Shown: positions 13,885 to 25,250 of the stretch, one piece after another
How positions within the stretch are numbered: the stretch's first letter is position 1
How the letters are laid out: every line of letters starts with the position of its first letter
Source: Nymphaea colorata
Lineage: Eukaryota; Streptophyta; Magnoliopsida; Nymphaeales; Nymphaeaceae
Direction: 5' to 3'
Assembly: GCF_008831285.2 (NCBI RefSeq)
Contig: NC_045140.1
Coordinates: 19,590,370-19,654,369, forward strand
DNA: 64,000 nucleotides
Made by a program: the position numbers and the translations under genes
The notes under the pieces: model-generated
Database searches by the model: none
Seen by the model: the letters and a program-made list of their open reading frames with translations, nothing else
Told to the model about the DNA's origin: nothing

Positions 13885-16800
13885 ATCTTCCTGCGTGAGT
13901 GCTGTTTTCTGGTTACAGATATTGGTGCTAGATTTCTATCATGGTATCAGAGTGCCAGGTTACGTTATCTCTACCAAACGAAATGCCCAAACAGGTCTGA
14001 TCTGGTTAGAACTCCTTTCTCATCTTGTCTCTATCCTGAATTTACTTTTCTCTTGCGCAATTCTTGTTCCTTTTTCTTCTTGCTTACCCAAGGACACATC
14101 TTGTTATATCGTGTCTTCTTTCCCTCTCATCTTCTACCTATATACCATTCCTTTCTGCTGTCATGGAAAACCTTTCGCATTCTAGCATGTCCTCAAGTTT
14201 TCTTCCTCACCTTATTACCGAAAAACTCAACCATGAGAATTATCTGATCTGGAAAAGGCAAATCATGCCTTTCATAAGAAGTCAAGGCCTCTTTGGACAT
14301 CTCGATGGTTCAACAAAGGCTCCACCAATATCTGTCTTACAGGAAATAAAAAATGAGGCAGGAGAAGTTATTGTTGTTCATGAAGACAACAATCCTGAAC
14401 ATGCTATGTGGATGAGACGTGATCAAAGTCTGGTTGCGTATATTTTGTCCACTTTATCTCAACAAGTGTTACTTTCAGTTTCTGATGATTGTACTGCAGA
14501 AGAATTATGGGAAACCCTTGCTGATACCTTTTCCTAAATATCAGAAGCTCGAATTATGTACTTAAAGAAAGAATTTCAGAATTTGAGCAAAGGTTCAACG
14601 TCTATCATGGATTATTTGGGGCGTATTAAGGCCGTCGCAGACCAACTTGCTGCCTCAGGGAATAACATTTCTGATAAGGAAAAGGTGCAGCAAACCTTGA
14701 ATGGACTTGGGCATGATTATCATGCTTTTATTACAGCTCTTGAGGTCCTTCCTGTTCTGCCTTCCTTCAACGAACTACAAGGTAAACTTCTCCAACATGA
14801 AATGAATATGAAAAGAGTCATTGAAAGGACTGGTCAAGGGAACTCCCAAAATGTGTTGGCTATGAATGCAAAGTTTGGTAAGAGCCATGGGAACTCCAAC
14901 CATGGTGGTCGTGGCATTCTACCAACACCACATAACCAAGGTATGTCTCCTTTGGATACTTCAAGAAAAATACCAATTTGTTTTCAGTGCAACAAGAAAG
15001 GACACATGAAGGCACAATGTTGGTTTAATCCTCAAAATAAAAACAAAGGGGTAAGACATGATTATAAACAAGGAGGACAAAGTTCTAAATCCACCGCTGA
15101 AGATATGCAACAGTTATTGATGACCGCATTCTCAAAGATGACTATAAAGCAAAATGAGCAGGGAGAATGGTTCTTGGATTCAGGTGCAGCTACCCATGTG
15201 ACAGGAAATGCAGGTAAATTGACTAACTTATCCCCTCATTACGGTAGAAGTTGCATTATAACAGGTGATGGAAAATCTCATCCTATTACACATATTGGAA
15301 ATGCACATATTCCATTGTCATCCTCGTCTCTATCACTGTCTAATGTTGTTCTTGCTCCCAATATCAAAAAGAACATCATATCCATTTCTAAAGTCATTGA
15401 TGATACAAGCTCTTCTGTTGAATTCACACCTTCTTTTGTCTATGTCAAGGACCTCCAAACGAAGAAAATGTTCGCTAGAGGGGAGCGTCAAGGGAATATG
15501 TACGTCCTCAAGGAATGTCTACCCAAGGATTCATCCACTTTTGATATAGGATTGAAGACATTTTCTCTTTCTCATAATGCGTAATCAGTGCCAAGTTCTT
15601 GCCATTTTCAATCAAAAGTAAGGGGCCCTAACCAATTTTTGGAGTCTGATTTGTGGCATAGTCGGCTAGGACACTGTGGTCGACATTTTATTGAAAAACT
15701 TGTCACAGATAGTCTCATTCCAAAATCAAGTTTACCTCTTACTTCAAGTGTCAAAAAATGTTCAAGTTGTGGACTTTGTAAGAGTCATGTTTTACCTTTC
15801 CATAATATAAATCAAAGGACTTCCAAACCTTTTGAAACTATTTTTTCTGATGTATAGGGGCCAGCCCCTATTGATTCCATGTCTGGGTTAAGATATTATG
15901 TCTTATTCATTGACTCTTACTCACGTTTCACCTGGATTTACTTCATGAAACACAAATCAGAAGTACCTCACATATTTCGAAACTTCTATGCCATGATTCA
16001 AACTAAATTTTCATCCAATGTGGTGCATTTTCAATGTGATGGAGGGGGAGAATATTCCTCGCTTGATTTTATTGAATTTGTACGTGAAAAAGGGATAACT
16101 AGACAAATTTCTTGCCCTTACACACCACAACAAAATAGTGTAGTTGAGCGGAAACATCGACATATAGTTGAAAGCGCCATGAGCATGATGCATGATACTA
16201 ATGTGCCCATTTCCTTGTGGACTGAAGCCTTCCATACTGCTGTATACATAATAAATTGTTTGCCTATGACACTCTTGATGTCTAAATCGCCATATTTTAC
16301 ACTCTTAGGCAAACAACCTGATTACAAGAACTTGAAGGTTTTTGGTTGTGTATGCTATGTTCACGTTGATGCTGCCTTGAGGAACAAGTTTCAAGACAAA
16401 GCTATTCAATGTTGATTCGTTGGATATGCTGATGAATATAAAGGTTTTCGATGCTATGATCCAACAACTAAACGTATCAAAACTTCAAGAAATGTTATTT
16501 TTGATGAACATAGTTTTGATAATACAAATGAAATGCCTATGACCATTGAATCTTATGATCCTTGGACCAGTACACAGTTATTCAATGCAGATCCTGTTAT
16601 AGAAAATGATGTGCCTCAAAGTGAAGATTCAGAGAGAGCAATACAACAGTCGGATATGGCTCAAAGTGAAAATCAAGAAGATCCAACACAGTCATCAAGT
16701 CATCACGAAAACAATAATGAAGAACAGAGCAACGATGCACATCGGTATTCGGGTCTTATCTACAGTCGACGACTAAGGGACAGAGATGCTCACAGTGAAG

Positions 16801-18933
16801 AAGACAACATGCCCCACCTTAGAAGATCCCAACGCATTCGTCATCCCATTCACAGGTGGGTTAGCTATGATTCTTTATCACTTGATTTTCAGTTATTCAT
16901 GGCAAAAGTTGGCAAGGAGGAAGAACCTACTTCATTTGATCAAGCATCAAAATCACATCATTGGAGAAAGGCTATGAAAGAAGAAATGGAAGCCTTGCAT
17001 GAATGTGGAACATGGGAGATCGTTCCGAGGCCACACGAAAAGAACGTAGTGGGCTCCAAATGGGTATACAAAATTAAATACAAACCTAACGGCAGCATAG
17101 AAAGACACAAAGCAAGGTTAGTAGCAAAAGGGTTTACACAACAATATGGAGAAGATTATGATGAGACATTCAGCCCTGTGATCAAAATGGGAACAATTCG
17201 CGTGATTATATCATTGGCAGTTGAATATGGATGGAGACTACATCAAATGGACGTGAAGAATGCTTTTCTTCATGGTGATTTAAGGGAGGAAGTATATATG
17301 GAACAACCTCCAGGATACACGAAGGGAGACTCTCATGCATGGGTTTGCAAACTAAGAAAATCTATTTATGGACTTAAACAGGCCTCACGTTCGTGGTTTG
17401 ACAGTTTCTCTTGCAAGATTCAAGAATATGGTTTTCGGAGATGTCCTCTAGGTCACTCTCTTTTCATTTATCGAAAAGAAAACATATTTACTTTACTTCT
17501 TATATATGTTGATGATATTGTTATCACAGGCAATTCAGAAAAACACATAGAAGAAGCTAAAGTTTTGATGATGCAAAACTTCAAAATGAAAGAGCTTGAT
17601 GATTTACGATTCTTTCTTGGAGTGGAGATTGATAGGCACAATAATCGCCTCACATTGACACAACAGAAATACACGTTGGATCAATGTCTGATTGTAAGCC
17701 TGTTGGTTTACTAAAGTTTTGCGTAGGATCTTCATATAAGTCAGGTATGTCTGATTGTAAGCCTGTTGGAACTCCTAGTGTTATAAATCAAAGACTAAGT
17801 GCTCAAGATGGGGAGTTATATGAAGATCCTACGCAATATCGAAGTATTGTTGGGGCACTTCAATATCTTACATTTACTAGACCAGATATTATATATGTTG
17901 TGAATCATGTATCTCAATTTATGCATGCACCTAGAGATACTCACATGGATGCTGTCAAAAGAATATTAAGATATCTTAAAGGGACAGCAAGAGATGGCTT
18001 AGTTTATGGTAAGAGTGAAAATATAACTACTGGACATCAACTTATGACATTCACAGATGCAGATTGGGCTGGAGATCCCGATCAAAGAAAGTCCATTTCT
18101 GGTTTTTGTATTTTCATTGGACGTAATCTTGTGTCTTGGAGTTGTCAAAAGCAAAAGGCAGTAGCAAGATCCAGCACTGAAGCTGAATACAGATGCATGG
18201 CTGCAGGTACTGCTGAAGTTACATGGGTTAGACATTTGCTAGAAGACATTGGAGAAAAGATTAAAACATCAATGTTAATGTGCGATAATCAAAGCGCTAT
18301 TAACATTGCCTTTAATCCCGTACAACATGGTCGAACAAAGCACATTGAGATTGATCAACACTTTGTTAGACAAAAGGTAGAAGACAAGGAGATTCAACCT
18401 ATTTATGTTCGTACAGATGAACAAGTTGCAGACTTATTTACAAAAGGATTAACAAAGGAAAGATTCTGGTTTCTAAAAGGCAAGTTGTACATGGTGCAAA
18501 ACCATGCACAACTTGAGGGAGGGTGTTAAAATATAAATCTTTCACCAGCACGTTGAAGAGGAGTCTCTTAGGATTCCACCTCCTTGTAGAATGTGTTAAG
18601 ATATTTAATGTCCTTGTAACATGTGAAGAGTCTCCTAGGATTCTATGTTGTAGTTAATATCCTTGTTATATGGGAAGTCTCCTAGGATTCTATGTTGTAG
18701 TTAATATCCTTGTTATATGGGAAGTCTCCTAGGATTCTATGTTGTAGTTAATATCCTTGTAATATGTGAAGTCTCTTAGGTTTCTATGATGTAATTAATG
18801 TCCTTGGAGCTTGTGAAATCTCCTAGGATTCTACGATTGGAGACTCTTAGAATTCTGGAAATGGGATTATAAATAGAGGCCGTGCAAACCATTTTGGCTA
18901 CGGCTTCTTCTCCTTAGTTTCTTCTTGTTTTCA

Positions 18934-18967
<34 letters not shown>

Positions 18968-21496
18968 ATCTCTATCTTCCTGCGTGAGTGCTGTTTTCTG
19001 GTTACAGATATTGGTGCTAGATTTCTATCACTTCCATCCCTGTATCTGCACCCACGTGACTTATATTCAAACAGCTATAGATAAAACAGGTGGAACAATA
19101 ACATATTCAAGCACAAGGAATTCCTTTGCCACGTGTAACAATAATTTTGGAGATCTAAAGGCTGCTGGTTACAGGAGTTCACTTCATATCAACTATACAA
19201 CATGATTATCAAGCACCAAAATACCTTTTTCCCATTTTAACCTGTCCACAATCAATATTGTTTTTTTATGATCAGATGCAATGATATAGGAAGAACAAAA
19301 AGTAAGCACAAGACCTATGTTTCCATGGGCAACACTGAATTCAGAATTTGAGAATCATGCAACTAACTCAGCAAAATATTCTTCTTTCTACTTTTCACTG
19401 AAAAGCAGCAGTGTAGCACAGTCCAAATGATGCATGGAAAGTAGCATGCTGTAAATGGTAAATGAACTTCATAATTAAAGAGGGCACTTGCAATCAAGTT
19501 ATACTTCTGGAGAAAATGCAAAAATAATTAAGACTTGTACCTAATACAACAGTTGGACCAGACAATTCTTTTGTGAACCTTGCAATTCTTGCTGAATCAG
19601 TAGCTCTAGTCCCAGACGGGGACTTTTGGGATTCGCCAGTTTTACTGTCATTGCCTGCAATTGATGCCTTTGATTTCTGAGGGATCGCATAATTTGCAAC
19701 AATCCCAGTAGCCCGGCTTTCCCCCTGTCCACATGAAACATCCATTGAGCACAAGAGATATTTGCAATTCCAGATAAGAAGCATCACTGTGAAGCAAGAA
19801 AACAATTCTTGTCTACATTACCTCATCAAAATTGTCTGAACTTTCACCACGTCCAAGATCAATCTCCGAAGAACTCTCAATATCTGAAGGATGTTTAGTG
19901 GGACTGAATTGGTTTGGAGGATCAGGCTTTCGAGTTAGTAAAACTTTACCAGGAAAACTACGGCCTTTCAGTAACCTGATAAAACAAATACCATATTTCA
20001 TAACAGTTAAATCACAGCCAAGCATGAGGACAACCAATAATATAAAATGGAACGATGATAGCATGTGTTAGTTTATGCCTATAATTGTTTTCTTCTCTAT
20101 CTCAGGTATTTCGCCATGAGAAAAATCCAAGCTTTCAGACACATCAAGCATTACATTCCACATACATAGGTCATAGAACCTATATGACTAAATTCCTATT
20201 ATCAACAATATTACCTTCTTAAACACCAAACTGAACTTACTCTCACATATTCAGAATTTTTAAGTCTTAAAGTACAACTTATTTAGTTTCAGTAGCTAGT
20301 GGCAAAGAAATTTTCAGACATAAAAAGGTCACCATGATATTTATTGCGCAAGGCAAGGTAATGGTATCATCAGAAGAAAATAGACCCAGTTTGATGTGCT
20401 TCTATTAGGCACTCTTAATTGCATAACCAGCAACACTTACAGACTTACGGTACATATGCATAACGCAATGCAAGATTGACATTTGACAAGAATAAAGGTC
20501 AACGATTCCATATAAGCACATCAACCTGTAGTTCAGTGATTGAACAAAAGTAGCCTCACCGTTTATGTGAAATCTTAGTATCTGTGTTTTAACGTAATTT
20601 TCCTTTAAACAATTTGAACGTGCATTCTTATCTGGAAAAGTGGAACCAGCTAGACCGTTGCATTGCGGAGCACAAAGCCAAATCCTAACTTGTCCAATTT
20701 ATTCAGGCAACTAGATGGATTTAAACAAAATCTACTCACCGCCTAGATAGATCAGGAGCACGATCAATTAACATGATATGATTGTCAAATTCTTTCCTTC
20801 ATCACTTATCATCAAGGCTTACATACCCATTTTTTTTTTATAGACGAGACAAAATCCCACACTCTCAGAACAATAAAAATATTCACAAACAATGTCCATC
20901 CACAAAATTTACTGAAATTGTAGAATCAAATCTAAGTCAAATTCCCTTCCCTGTAAAACCAAGTAAACGAAACATTAGCAATGTATCACGCACAACAGAG
21001 CTTCATGACTGGAGAGCTGCATCAAAATATGAAAAAGTTTTACAACGACCTGAAAAAAGTAGAAAACAGACCAAATAGATTGTAAGTTGGTGAAGGCTGG
21101 CAGAAAGTTTGCATTTTTCATGTTGGGATATCTTCAAACAGGAATGTTAACTGAATCAAAGAACAACCCATTAACAAAAAGGGATCTTCTTCATGAAAAT
21201 GGAACGGATCGGATCAGAGATAGGCATGAGAATTAGCACTCCAAGCAAGTTAAGTCCAGGAAATGGGTATCTCTCAGAGCCATGATTGTTCACCTCAACT
21301 ACAGCACACCCTAGCAAAGAATTTCCATAACCTACACCAGGAGTTCTTAGCGGAAATTGGAAGGCGTCAAAATGGGTACACGTGAACATAACAAAAAGGG
21401 GAGTTACCCTTGCACATTTCTTAGAGTCTGGTTGAATCTCCAGTCCAGATTAAGAGAGCTCTCCTTCTTCTTCTCTTCCTCCTTGTTGTTCCTCAT
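5588..21496 (-). CDS. TBC-domain Rab GTPase-activating protein (Gyp1/TBC1D22-like), 10 exons, 449 aa
   Basis: This GAP speeds GTP hydrolysis by Rab/Ypt proteins in membrane traffic. The coding exons, in gene order, are 21496-21408, 19975-19822, 19724-19541, 12118-12048, 10581-10444, 10331-10240, 7819-7548, 6956-6871, 6691-6590 and 5749-5588. All junctions are GT-AG and phases agree. The sum is 1350 nt, giving 449 aa and a TAG stop. The protein starts MRNNKEEEKKK. The TBC hallmarks are present: RPTVWR (R158-R163), the IxxDxxR arginine finger (I213, D216, R219), the YxQ glutamine finger (Y252, Q254) and RLWDTY in the ninth exon. It ends SSPSHLAS. The length equals, from memory, that of the Arabidopsis homologue AT4G13730. 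Intron 3 (12119-19540, about 7.4 kb) is inflated by an antisense copia element, and intron 6 holds a MULE-like element. All catalytic residues are intact, so the gene is probably functional if the long intron splices. Confidence 0.95.
6111..6183. repeat. (CT)n and (TG)n microsatellites
   Basis: About 40 bases of CT dinucleotides (6111-6152) are followed by a shorter TG tract (about 6164-6183). They lie in the last intron of the TBC gene. Confidence 0.95.
7820..10239 (-). other. TBC intron 6 (2.4 kb) with repeats
   Basis: This is the intron between the exons at 10331-10240 and 7819-7548. It contains a CT tract (8357-8378), the candidate MULE-like element at 8438-9059, and an imperfect tandem duplication of about 50 bp (9811-9863 and 9864-9905, both starting TTATCACA and sharing a TATACTAAACCTT core). 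I see no coding sequence in it. Confidence 0.7.
8438..9059. mobile_element. Non-autonomous MULE-like element with 10-bp target duplication
   Basis: A 622-bp segment is flanked by identical 10-bp direct repeats, ATATCCAACA, at 8428-8437 and 9060-9069. Its ends form an imperfect inverted repeat: TGTTGTAAAACG at the left, and TGTTGTACG on the complementary strand at the right, each followed by TATCGT-like sequence. A target duplication of 9-11 bp is typical of Mutator-like elements, which is why I favour that class. The right part is dense in GTATCG/CGATAC motifs, including a 20-bp perfect palindrome at 8939-8958. The interior has no transposase. The open frame at 8879-9241 runs across the right end and is not a gene. 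Confidence 0.65.
12343..12706. repeat. Dinucleotide tracts alternating with a 134-bp tandem duplication
   Basis: Two copies of a roughly 134-bp unit lie at 12385-12518 and 12574-12706. Both start GTCACATATATCAT and end near CTCCCTAGCTGA, and they differ at scattered sites. The first follows an (AT)(GT) tract (about 12343-12382). The second follows a long TA tract (about 12519-12564). This looks like local duplication of a microsatellite with its flank. It lies in TBC intron 3. Confidence 0.85.
13532..13750 (+). repeat. 47-bp tandem repeats in the LTR U3 region
   Basis: About five head-to-tail units of 47-49 bp start at 13532, 13581, 13628, 13675 and 13722. The same array recurs in the 3' LTR at about 18625-18840. 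They sit directly upstream of the TATA box, where LTR enhancer repeats usually lie. An enhancer role is inference. Confidence 0.9.
13775..13782 (+). promoter_or_regulatory. LTR TATA box
   Basis: The sequence TATAAATA occurs here and at the matching place in the 3' LTR (18868-18875). It probably sets the transcription start of the element. Confidence 0.75.
13942..13953 (+). promoter_or_regulatory. Primer-binding site (tRNA-iMet)
   Basis: TGGTATCAGAGT immediately follows the LTR end. It matches the plant initiator-Met tRNA primer site used by copia elements, apart from the last base. Confidence 0.9.
14163..18529 (+). pseudogene. Broken copia gag-pol polyprotein
   Basis: The frame starts MENLSHSS at 14163. 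Its domains run gag, a CX2CX4HX4C zinc knuckle (about 14980-15020), aspartic protease (DSGA near 15177), GAG-pre-integrase (LWHSRLGH), integrase, reverse transcriptase with YVDD near 17505-17520, and RNase H ending in the 3' LTR. Stops interrupt one frame at 14535 (TAA), 15582 (TAA), 15855 (TAG) and 16413 (TGA). A 26-bp insertion at 17682-17707 shifts the frame before RNase H. The gag, with its NYLIWKRQI-type start, resembles the Ale/Retrofit lineage, but I am not certain. With five lesions the element could move only with help from another copy. Confidence 0.95.
18512..18523 (+). promoter_or_regulatory. Polypurine tract
   Basis: A purine-rich run ending GAGGGAGGG directly precedes the 3' LTR. 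It is the expected primer site for plus-strand DNA synthesis. Confidence 0.8.
18524..19030 (+). repeat. 3' LTR of intronic copia element
   Basis: This 507-bp LTR matches the 5' copy almost base for base, including the 47-bp array and the TATAAATA box (18868-18875). The CT tract is slightly shorter. The polyprotein stop codon lies in its first bases. Transcription from here would run toward TBC exons 3, 2 and 1 in antisense. Confidence 0.95.
20740..20796 (-). other. Possible 57-nt cassette exon of the TBC gene
   Basis: Between TBC exons 1 and 2 lies a stretch with a perfect GTGAGT donor and an AAG acceptor. Its phase (2 in, 2 out) fits both neighbours. Inclusion would add 19 residues containing DRAPDLSR before LLKGRS without breaking the frame. 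The acceptor has a poor pyrimidine tract, and from memory the family joins NVQG directly to LLKGRS. If used, it is probably a minor isoform or an alternative start at its internal ATG. Confidence 0.3.
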
Positions 21497-22300
21497 CCTC
21501 CCGTCAGAACGCTACGCACCAATTACCATAGTCTTCTTCCCTCGCTGCAAGAACTCGGGAAACGATGAGGGAAAAGGTGAAAGGCAGAAGCAGCAGTGGA
21601 GAATCAAATAACGACGATAAATGAAAGGAAGGACAACCCCTTGACTGAATTTCTTTCTCTCGATAGAACCCCTGCTCCCAGAAGCGGATCCGGAATTGCA
21701 GACCTGTTCAAGGTCCAAGCCAGATCTAGTAGGCAAACGGCAGCAGAAGTTTGATCACGAATAGGAGCGAGTTTGAAACCAACCGGATCAATATGGATGG
21801 AATCAAGAAAACCAAAGACCACCCACGTTTTGATCGCTTCAATGCCAGGCATTGGTGCACCGTTGTGCCTCGCGCGTGCTTAACACTCTGGAGATGCTTC
21901 AGATTTACACGACTATTGTTGTTTAAGTATGTTTTACTTTATTAGTTTATAATAATTGACTCTCTAATTAAAATTAAAACCCAATTCTTCCATTGATTAT
22001 TTGAAAAGAAAAGGGGAGTTAGTCCTCAACCTCCTACAAATCTTTTTGGATTGAAGTCGGACGACGCTTCACTGCATCCTCTCTCTATACCGTTGATTCA
22101 AAAGTGACATTCGACAAAAAACAACAAATAAACATGAGGTTGATTTTTCTACACACGTACAGCCCATCTATGTAACTAAACACTAGAAGAAGACCGTTAA
22201 AAGTTTGGCCGTTTTTCAAGGACTTTGACATTTTACATTGCCGCATTCAACGTTTAAAGGTAATTCTTAAAAAAATTGCGTTTCTCCTCGCCTCCCCATT
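21497..22300. promoter_or_regulatory. TBC 5' UTR and promoter region
   Basis: This region lies upstream of the TBC start codon on -. It is less AT-rich near 21500-21850 and then AT-rich. I could not place a convincing TATA box. The small open frames on both strands here show no family motif. Confidence 0.45.
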
Positions 22301-22869
22301 CATGTAACTTTGTTATCTCTCTTAAGACCTAAAATTTGGTTCTTGATTACAGAGTTTGTGTGGAGTTTGAGCAGTTGATGAAGCGAGAAGGATGAGAAAA
22401 CATGTGTATCAACTAAGGGGCTGGCGGAAGAAACATTAAGGATCTATAGGAGGTACTAAAGCTACTTGCTCTCTTTTCAATTTCTTTTCCACATCGACTT
22501 TCTTGAAGATAATTGTGGCAGCAAGCTTAGATACAATGGAGATTGTTAACTAGCCAATATGGAAGAAGATTGTTTTTCATTATGGTTTTAAGCGTATTTG
22601 GTTTGCCAAAACTCCAATCGTTTTATCTAAATTCTTGCTCGAGCATATTTTGATTACCTCGAGGACCTACAGGTGATCAACCCAAGTGGTGCAATTCTAG
22701 ATAATCAGGTTGGTGGACCGGTGAATGTCTATTCATCATTATTTCTGTAGGCACTACTCTTCTAGACTTCAAACTATGGCAGTTGCTACTTTAAACTGAA
22801 GAAAGTAACCATAAGTTCACTCAGGTCTCAAAAATGCCCTATAATACTTGATACTTGAGGTGCAGGGAG

Positions 22870-23669
22870 AATGAATAGAGGTTTCGATCTCTTTGGAGAA
22901 TCTCTACCACCACCACTTGATCAGGTGCTGCATTCTCACAATCTTTCATCCTCAAGTTCCCGTGTTCTTTAATCTCATGCTTACTTTTATTCGCCCTTGT
23001 CGTGAGAATTCATCTTCTTATCTTGGCAATGAGTTCATTTTCATGGGAGCTCTAACGTCCAATCTTACAAAGATTGAGCATAATCTTTATAGGAATCTAG
23101 TTTAGATCTAAAAGCCACAAGAATCCGACCTTAAAGAGGACCCCATAACATGTCCAGTTTGGCTGGTTTTTGCTTATTGGGTCATGAAGGAATTTCTGTC
23201 TGAAATTAAGGCCATGGACTCTGATTATGCTTTACTTGATACAACTATATATTGAATCTAACGCTCCGAAGAACGTCGGGAAACGTATTTGACATGTTCA
23301 GCAATGTCCAGGAGCACGTTCAACGACACATTCTTCTAAAATTGTTGTTATTCATTTTGTCTCCTTTTTAAATACATGTAAACATGGTGTTGTAAGAGTT
23401 CATCCATTCAAGAAGCTACATAGAAGAATGAGCCAGTTGACGCTTTGTATCCTGTTACTCTGGATCATTCCCAACTTGGTTTCTTTGAAGTTTTCTCTCC
23501 AAAAAGAAGGGCAGCGTCTCTCTCTAATTTTAATACTGATGATGGCATCACCTTGAAACTCAATCTTGGTTTCACCACCAGTGGCCTTAACAGTCAGATC
23601 GACATTGGGAGCTCTTTCTATGATGCCTGCACCCTGCGTCTCACCCACCTGGGTGAAGGGAGGAGATGA
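22870..23669 (+). other. Coding-like pieces of an unrecognised gene
   Basis: Two stretches look like exons. One follows TGCAG at about 22861-22865 and reads NRGFDLFGESLPPPLDQ to a GTGCTG donor near 22924. The other, around 23430-23669, reads LYPVTLDHSQLGFFEVFSP, then KRRAASLSNFNTDDGITL and further. The compositions are protein-like, but I do not recognise a family, and the frames are not linked by clear splice sites. This may be the 5' end of a gene whose remainder was lost, since the next 1.4 kb is only intron-like sequence. Confidence 0.3.
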
Positions 23670-23849
23670 ATTCTTTCTGATCGGACGTGTAGGCCTTTTG
23701 GCTAAAATGTTGGCTGTTTATATACGGTCAACATGCAACTCCTTACCATAAGACTTGTGATGAATTGAATAATATGACATGATTGTTTTGCTTGTACATT
23801 CCGCTGGTTTCTTTTAATCGTATCAAGGATATGGTTAGCATGTGCTGGT

Positions 23850-25250
23850 TTTACAGAGTGGACTGTGCTTTCGGGATTTGAGCAGCAAAGGTGGAAGGGT
23901 CCTGAACATGGCATTTACATGGATGCCGTGCCTTTTTTCTGCAGAGTGAGGAGTTAAGTTATTTGAAAATAAGTTCAAATATCTCACTTTAGCTGATATT
24001 GCTTCTTTTTGAGGGAAGCAGAAAAAAGATTTTGGTTTACTTTAGAATAGTAGTCATTCAGTGTCAACACTTAAAAAAATCTTTGACTGCATTAATAATC
24101 TATGAATGATGTTTTCTTAAAGACATTTGTTTAGTTATTGGCCGGCAAGTAAATGAACATAGACTTGATTTTCTTTTTCGTGCTAGTAATCAAACTGTGG
24201 ACATTCTTTGAGCTGGTCATCCGTGGACTCACAGTGCTGCTTGAAAAGGTTGCGGATGTCGATGCTTCAGATAATAAAATTACATTTCTGGTGATATAAG
24301 CTGAAATTCATGTTAAAAGACATTGCCTTTTTAATGTTAACTTTCTGATTTTTTGTATAGTTGGTTCACAATGTGGGTAGTTGTAATGCGTAATGTGTTT
24401 GCAACTTCATAAAATTATAGTGTTTGAGTTCCATCTAATAACATGGGCGTGCGCACAAGACTGAATTTTTGTGAGCAATATTCAACATCTGTATCCTGAG
24501 ATAAGCTGAATGAGTTGTGATTTTTTATGTATTTAATTTCAGCAATCATCGAGTTTCCTTGTGAAGGTGGACATGTGCTGTGCATCCTTGTGTATGAGTA
24601 TGCATTTGCACACAGGCAGTAATGTCGTAGAATCTATAGGTAATAGATTTTACGTTGCATGAGTCAAGAGTAGCATAGATTTTGCACTATAAAATTATAT
24701 GCTACCTGTCTAAGGATCATCTGTGGACAACGTAAAACCAGAAAGAGTTCGAATGAGTCAGTGCTAGAATTCCTAGTCCATGCTTGTTGCAAAATGCAAC
24801 GATCTCTGGCTATCAACATTCTAGAAGTTTAAAATAGGCAATAACATGTATCCTTCACTGTGTATGCATGTTTATCTATGGTGTATATATGTACTAGGCT
24901 TGTTCTAATGGTATTTAGCAGTATCGGATGTGGTAGGAAAAATGATTTTCTTGGAGGAATATGTAGCTGCATGTTTTGCAGTTATTTATAAGATCAGATA
25001 TCGAAATTGGTGCATATTTGAGTTACTTCAAAAATATTTCTCATGATTAGTATGTTTAAACTTTAAATACAATTTGGACCTTTAAAATTTGGACAAGATA
25101 AATTCTGTACAAACATCCATTGGTTTCCTTTGGCCAGTAGCTGTTGTGGCTATTGAACCTGATCTTACCCTCTTATGTGCTTTTCGTGACGCATATATTC
25201 TTTGACTTATGTTGGTTGGCTTTGTCTGCTTTCCCTTTTGCACCATAATT
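23850..25250 (+). repeat. Diverged copy of SPARK-gene intron sequence lacking its exons
   Basis: This segment aligns in order with the SPARK gene below. About 23863-24310 matches about 29560-30050. About 24540-24835 matches about 30275-30530. About 24910-25140 matches about 32790-33050. Shared strings include GCATCCTTGTGTATGA and AACCAGAAAGAGTT. The 2.2 kb of the SPARK gene that carries its first two identified coding exons (30912-31852) has no counterpart here. The copies are old, with many substitutions and indels. Confidence 0.75.

Larger units (their letters stand above)
13431..13941 (+). repeat. 5' LTR of intronic copia element
   Basis: This 511-bp LTR starts TGTT and ends ATCA. A TATAAATA box lies at 13775-13782, just before a CT-rich leader (about 13845-13880), consistent with the U3/R border. 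Upstream of it is an array of about five degenerate 47-bp units starting near 13532, 13581, 13628, 13675 and 13722. They share an AGTCTCCTAGGATTCTA-like core. Confidence 0.95.
13426..19035 (+). mobile_element. Full-length Ty1/copia LTR retrotransposon in TBC intron 3
   Basis: The element spans 13431-19030 between 5-bp direct repeats CTTCC (13426-13430 and 19031-19035), the usual copia target duplication. LTRs at 13431-13941 and 18524-19030 both begin TGTTAAAA and end CTATCA. The primer-binding site complementary to initiator Met-tRNA directly follows the left LTR, and a purine tract precedes the right one. By eye the LTRs differ at about five bases plus the length of a CT tract, so the insertion is recent. 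It runs opposite to the host gene. The polyprotein frame is broken, so the element cannot make its own proteins. Confidence 0.97.
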
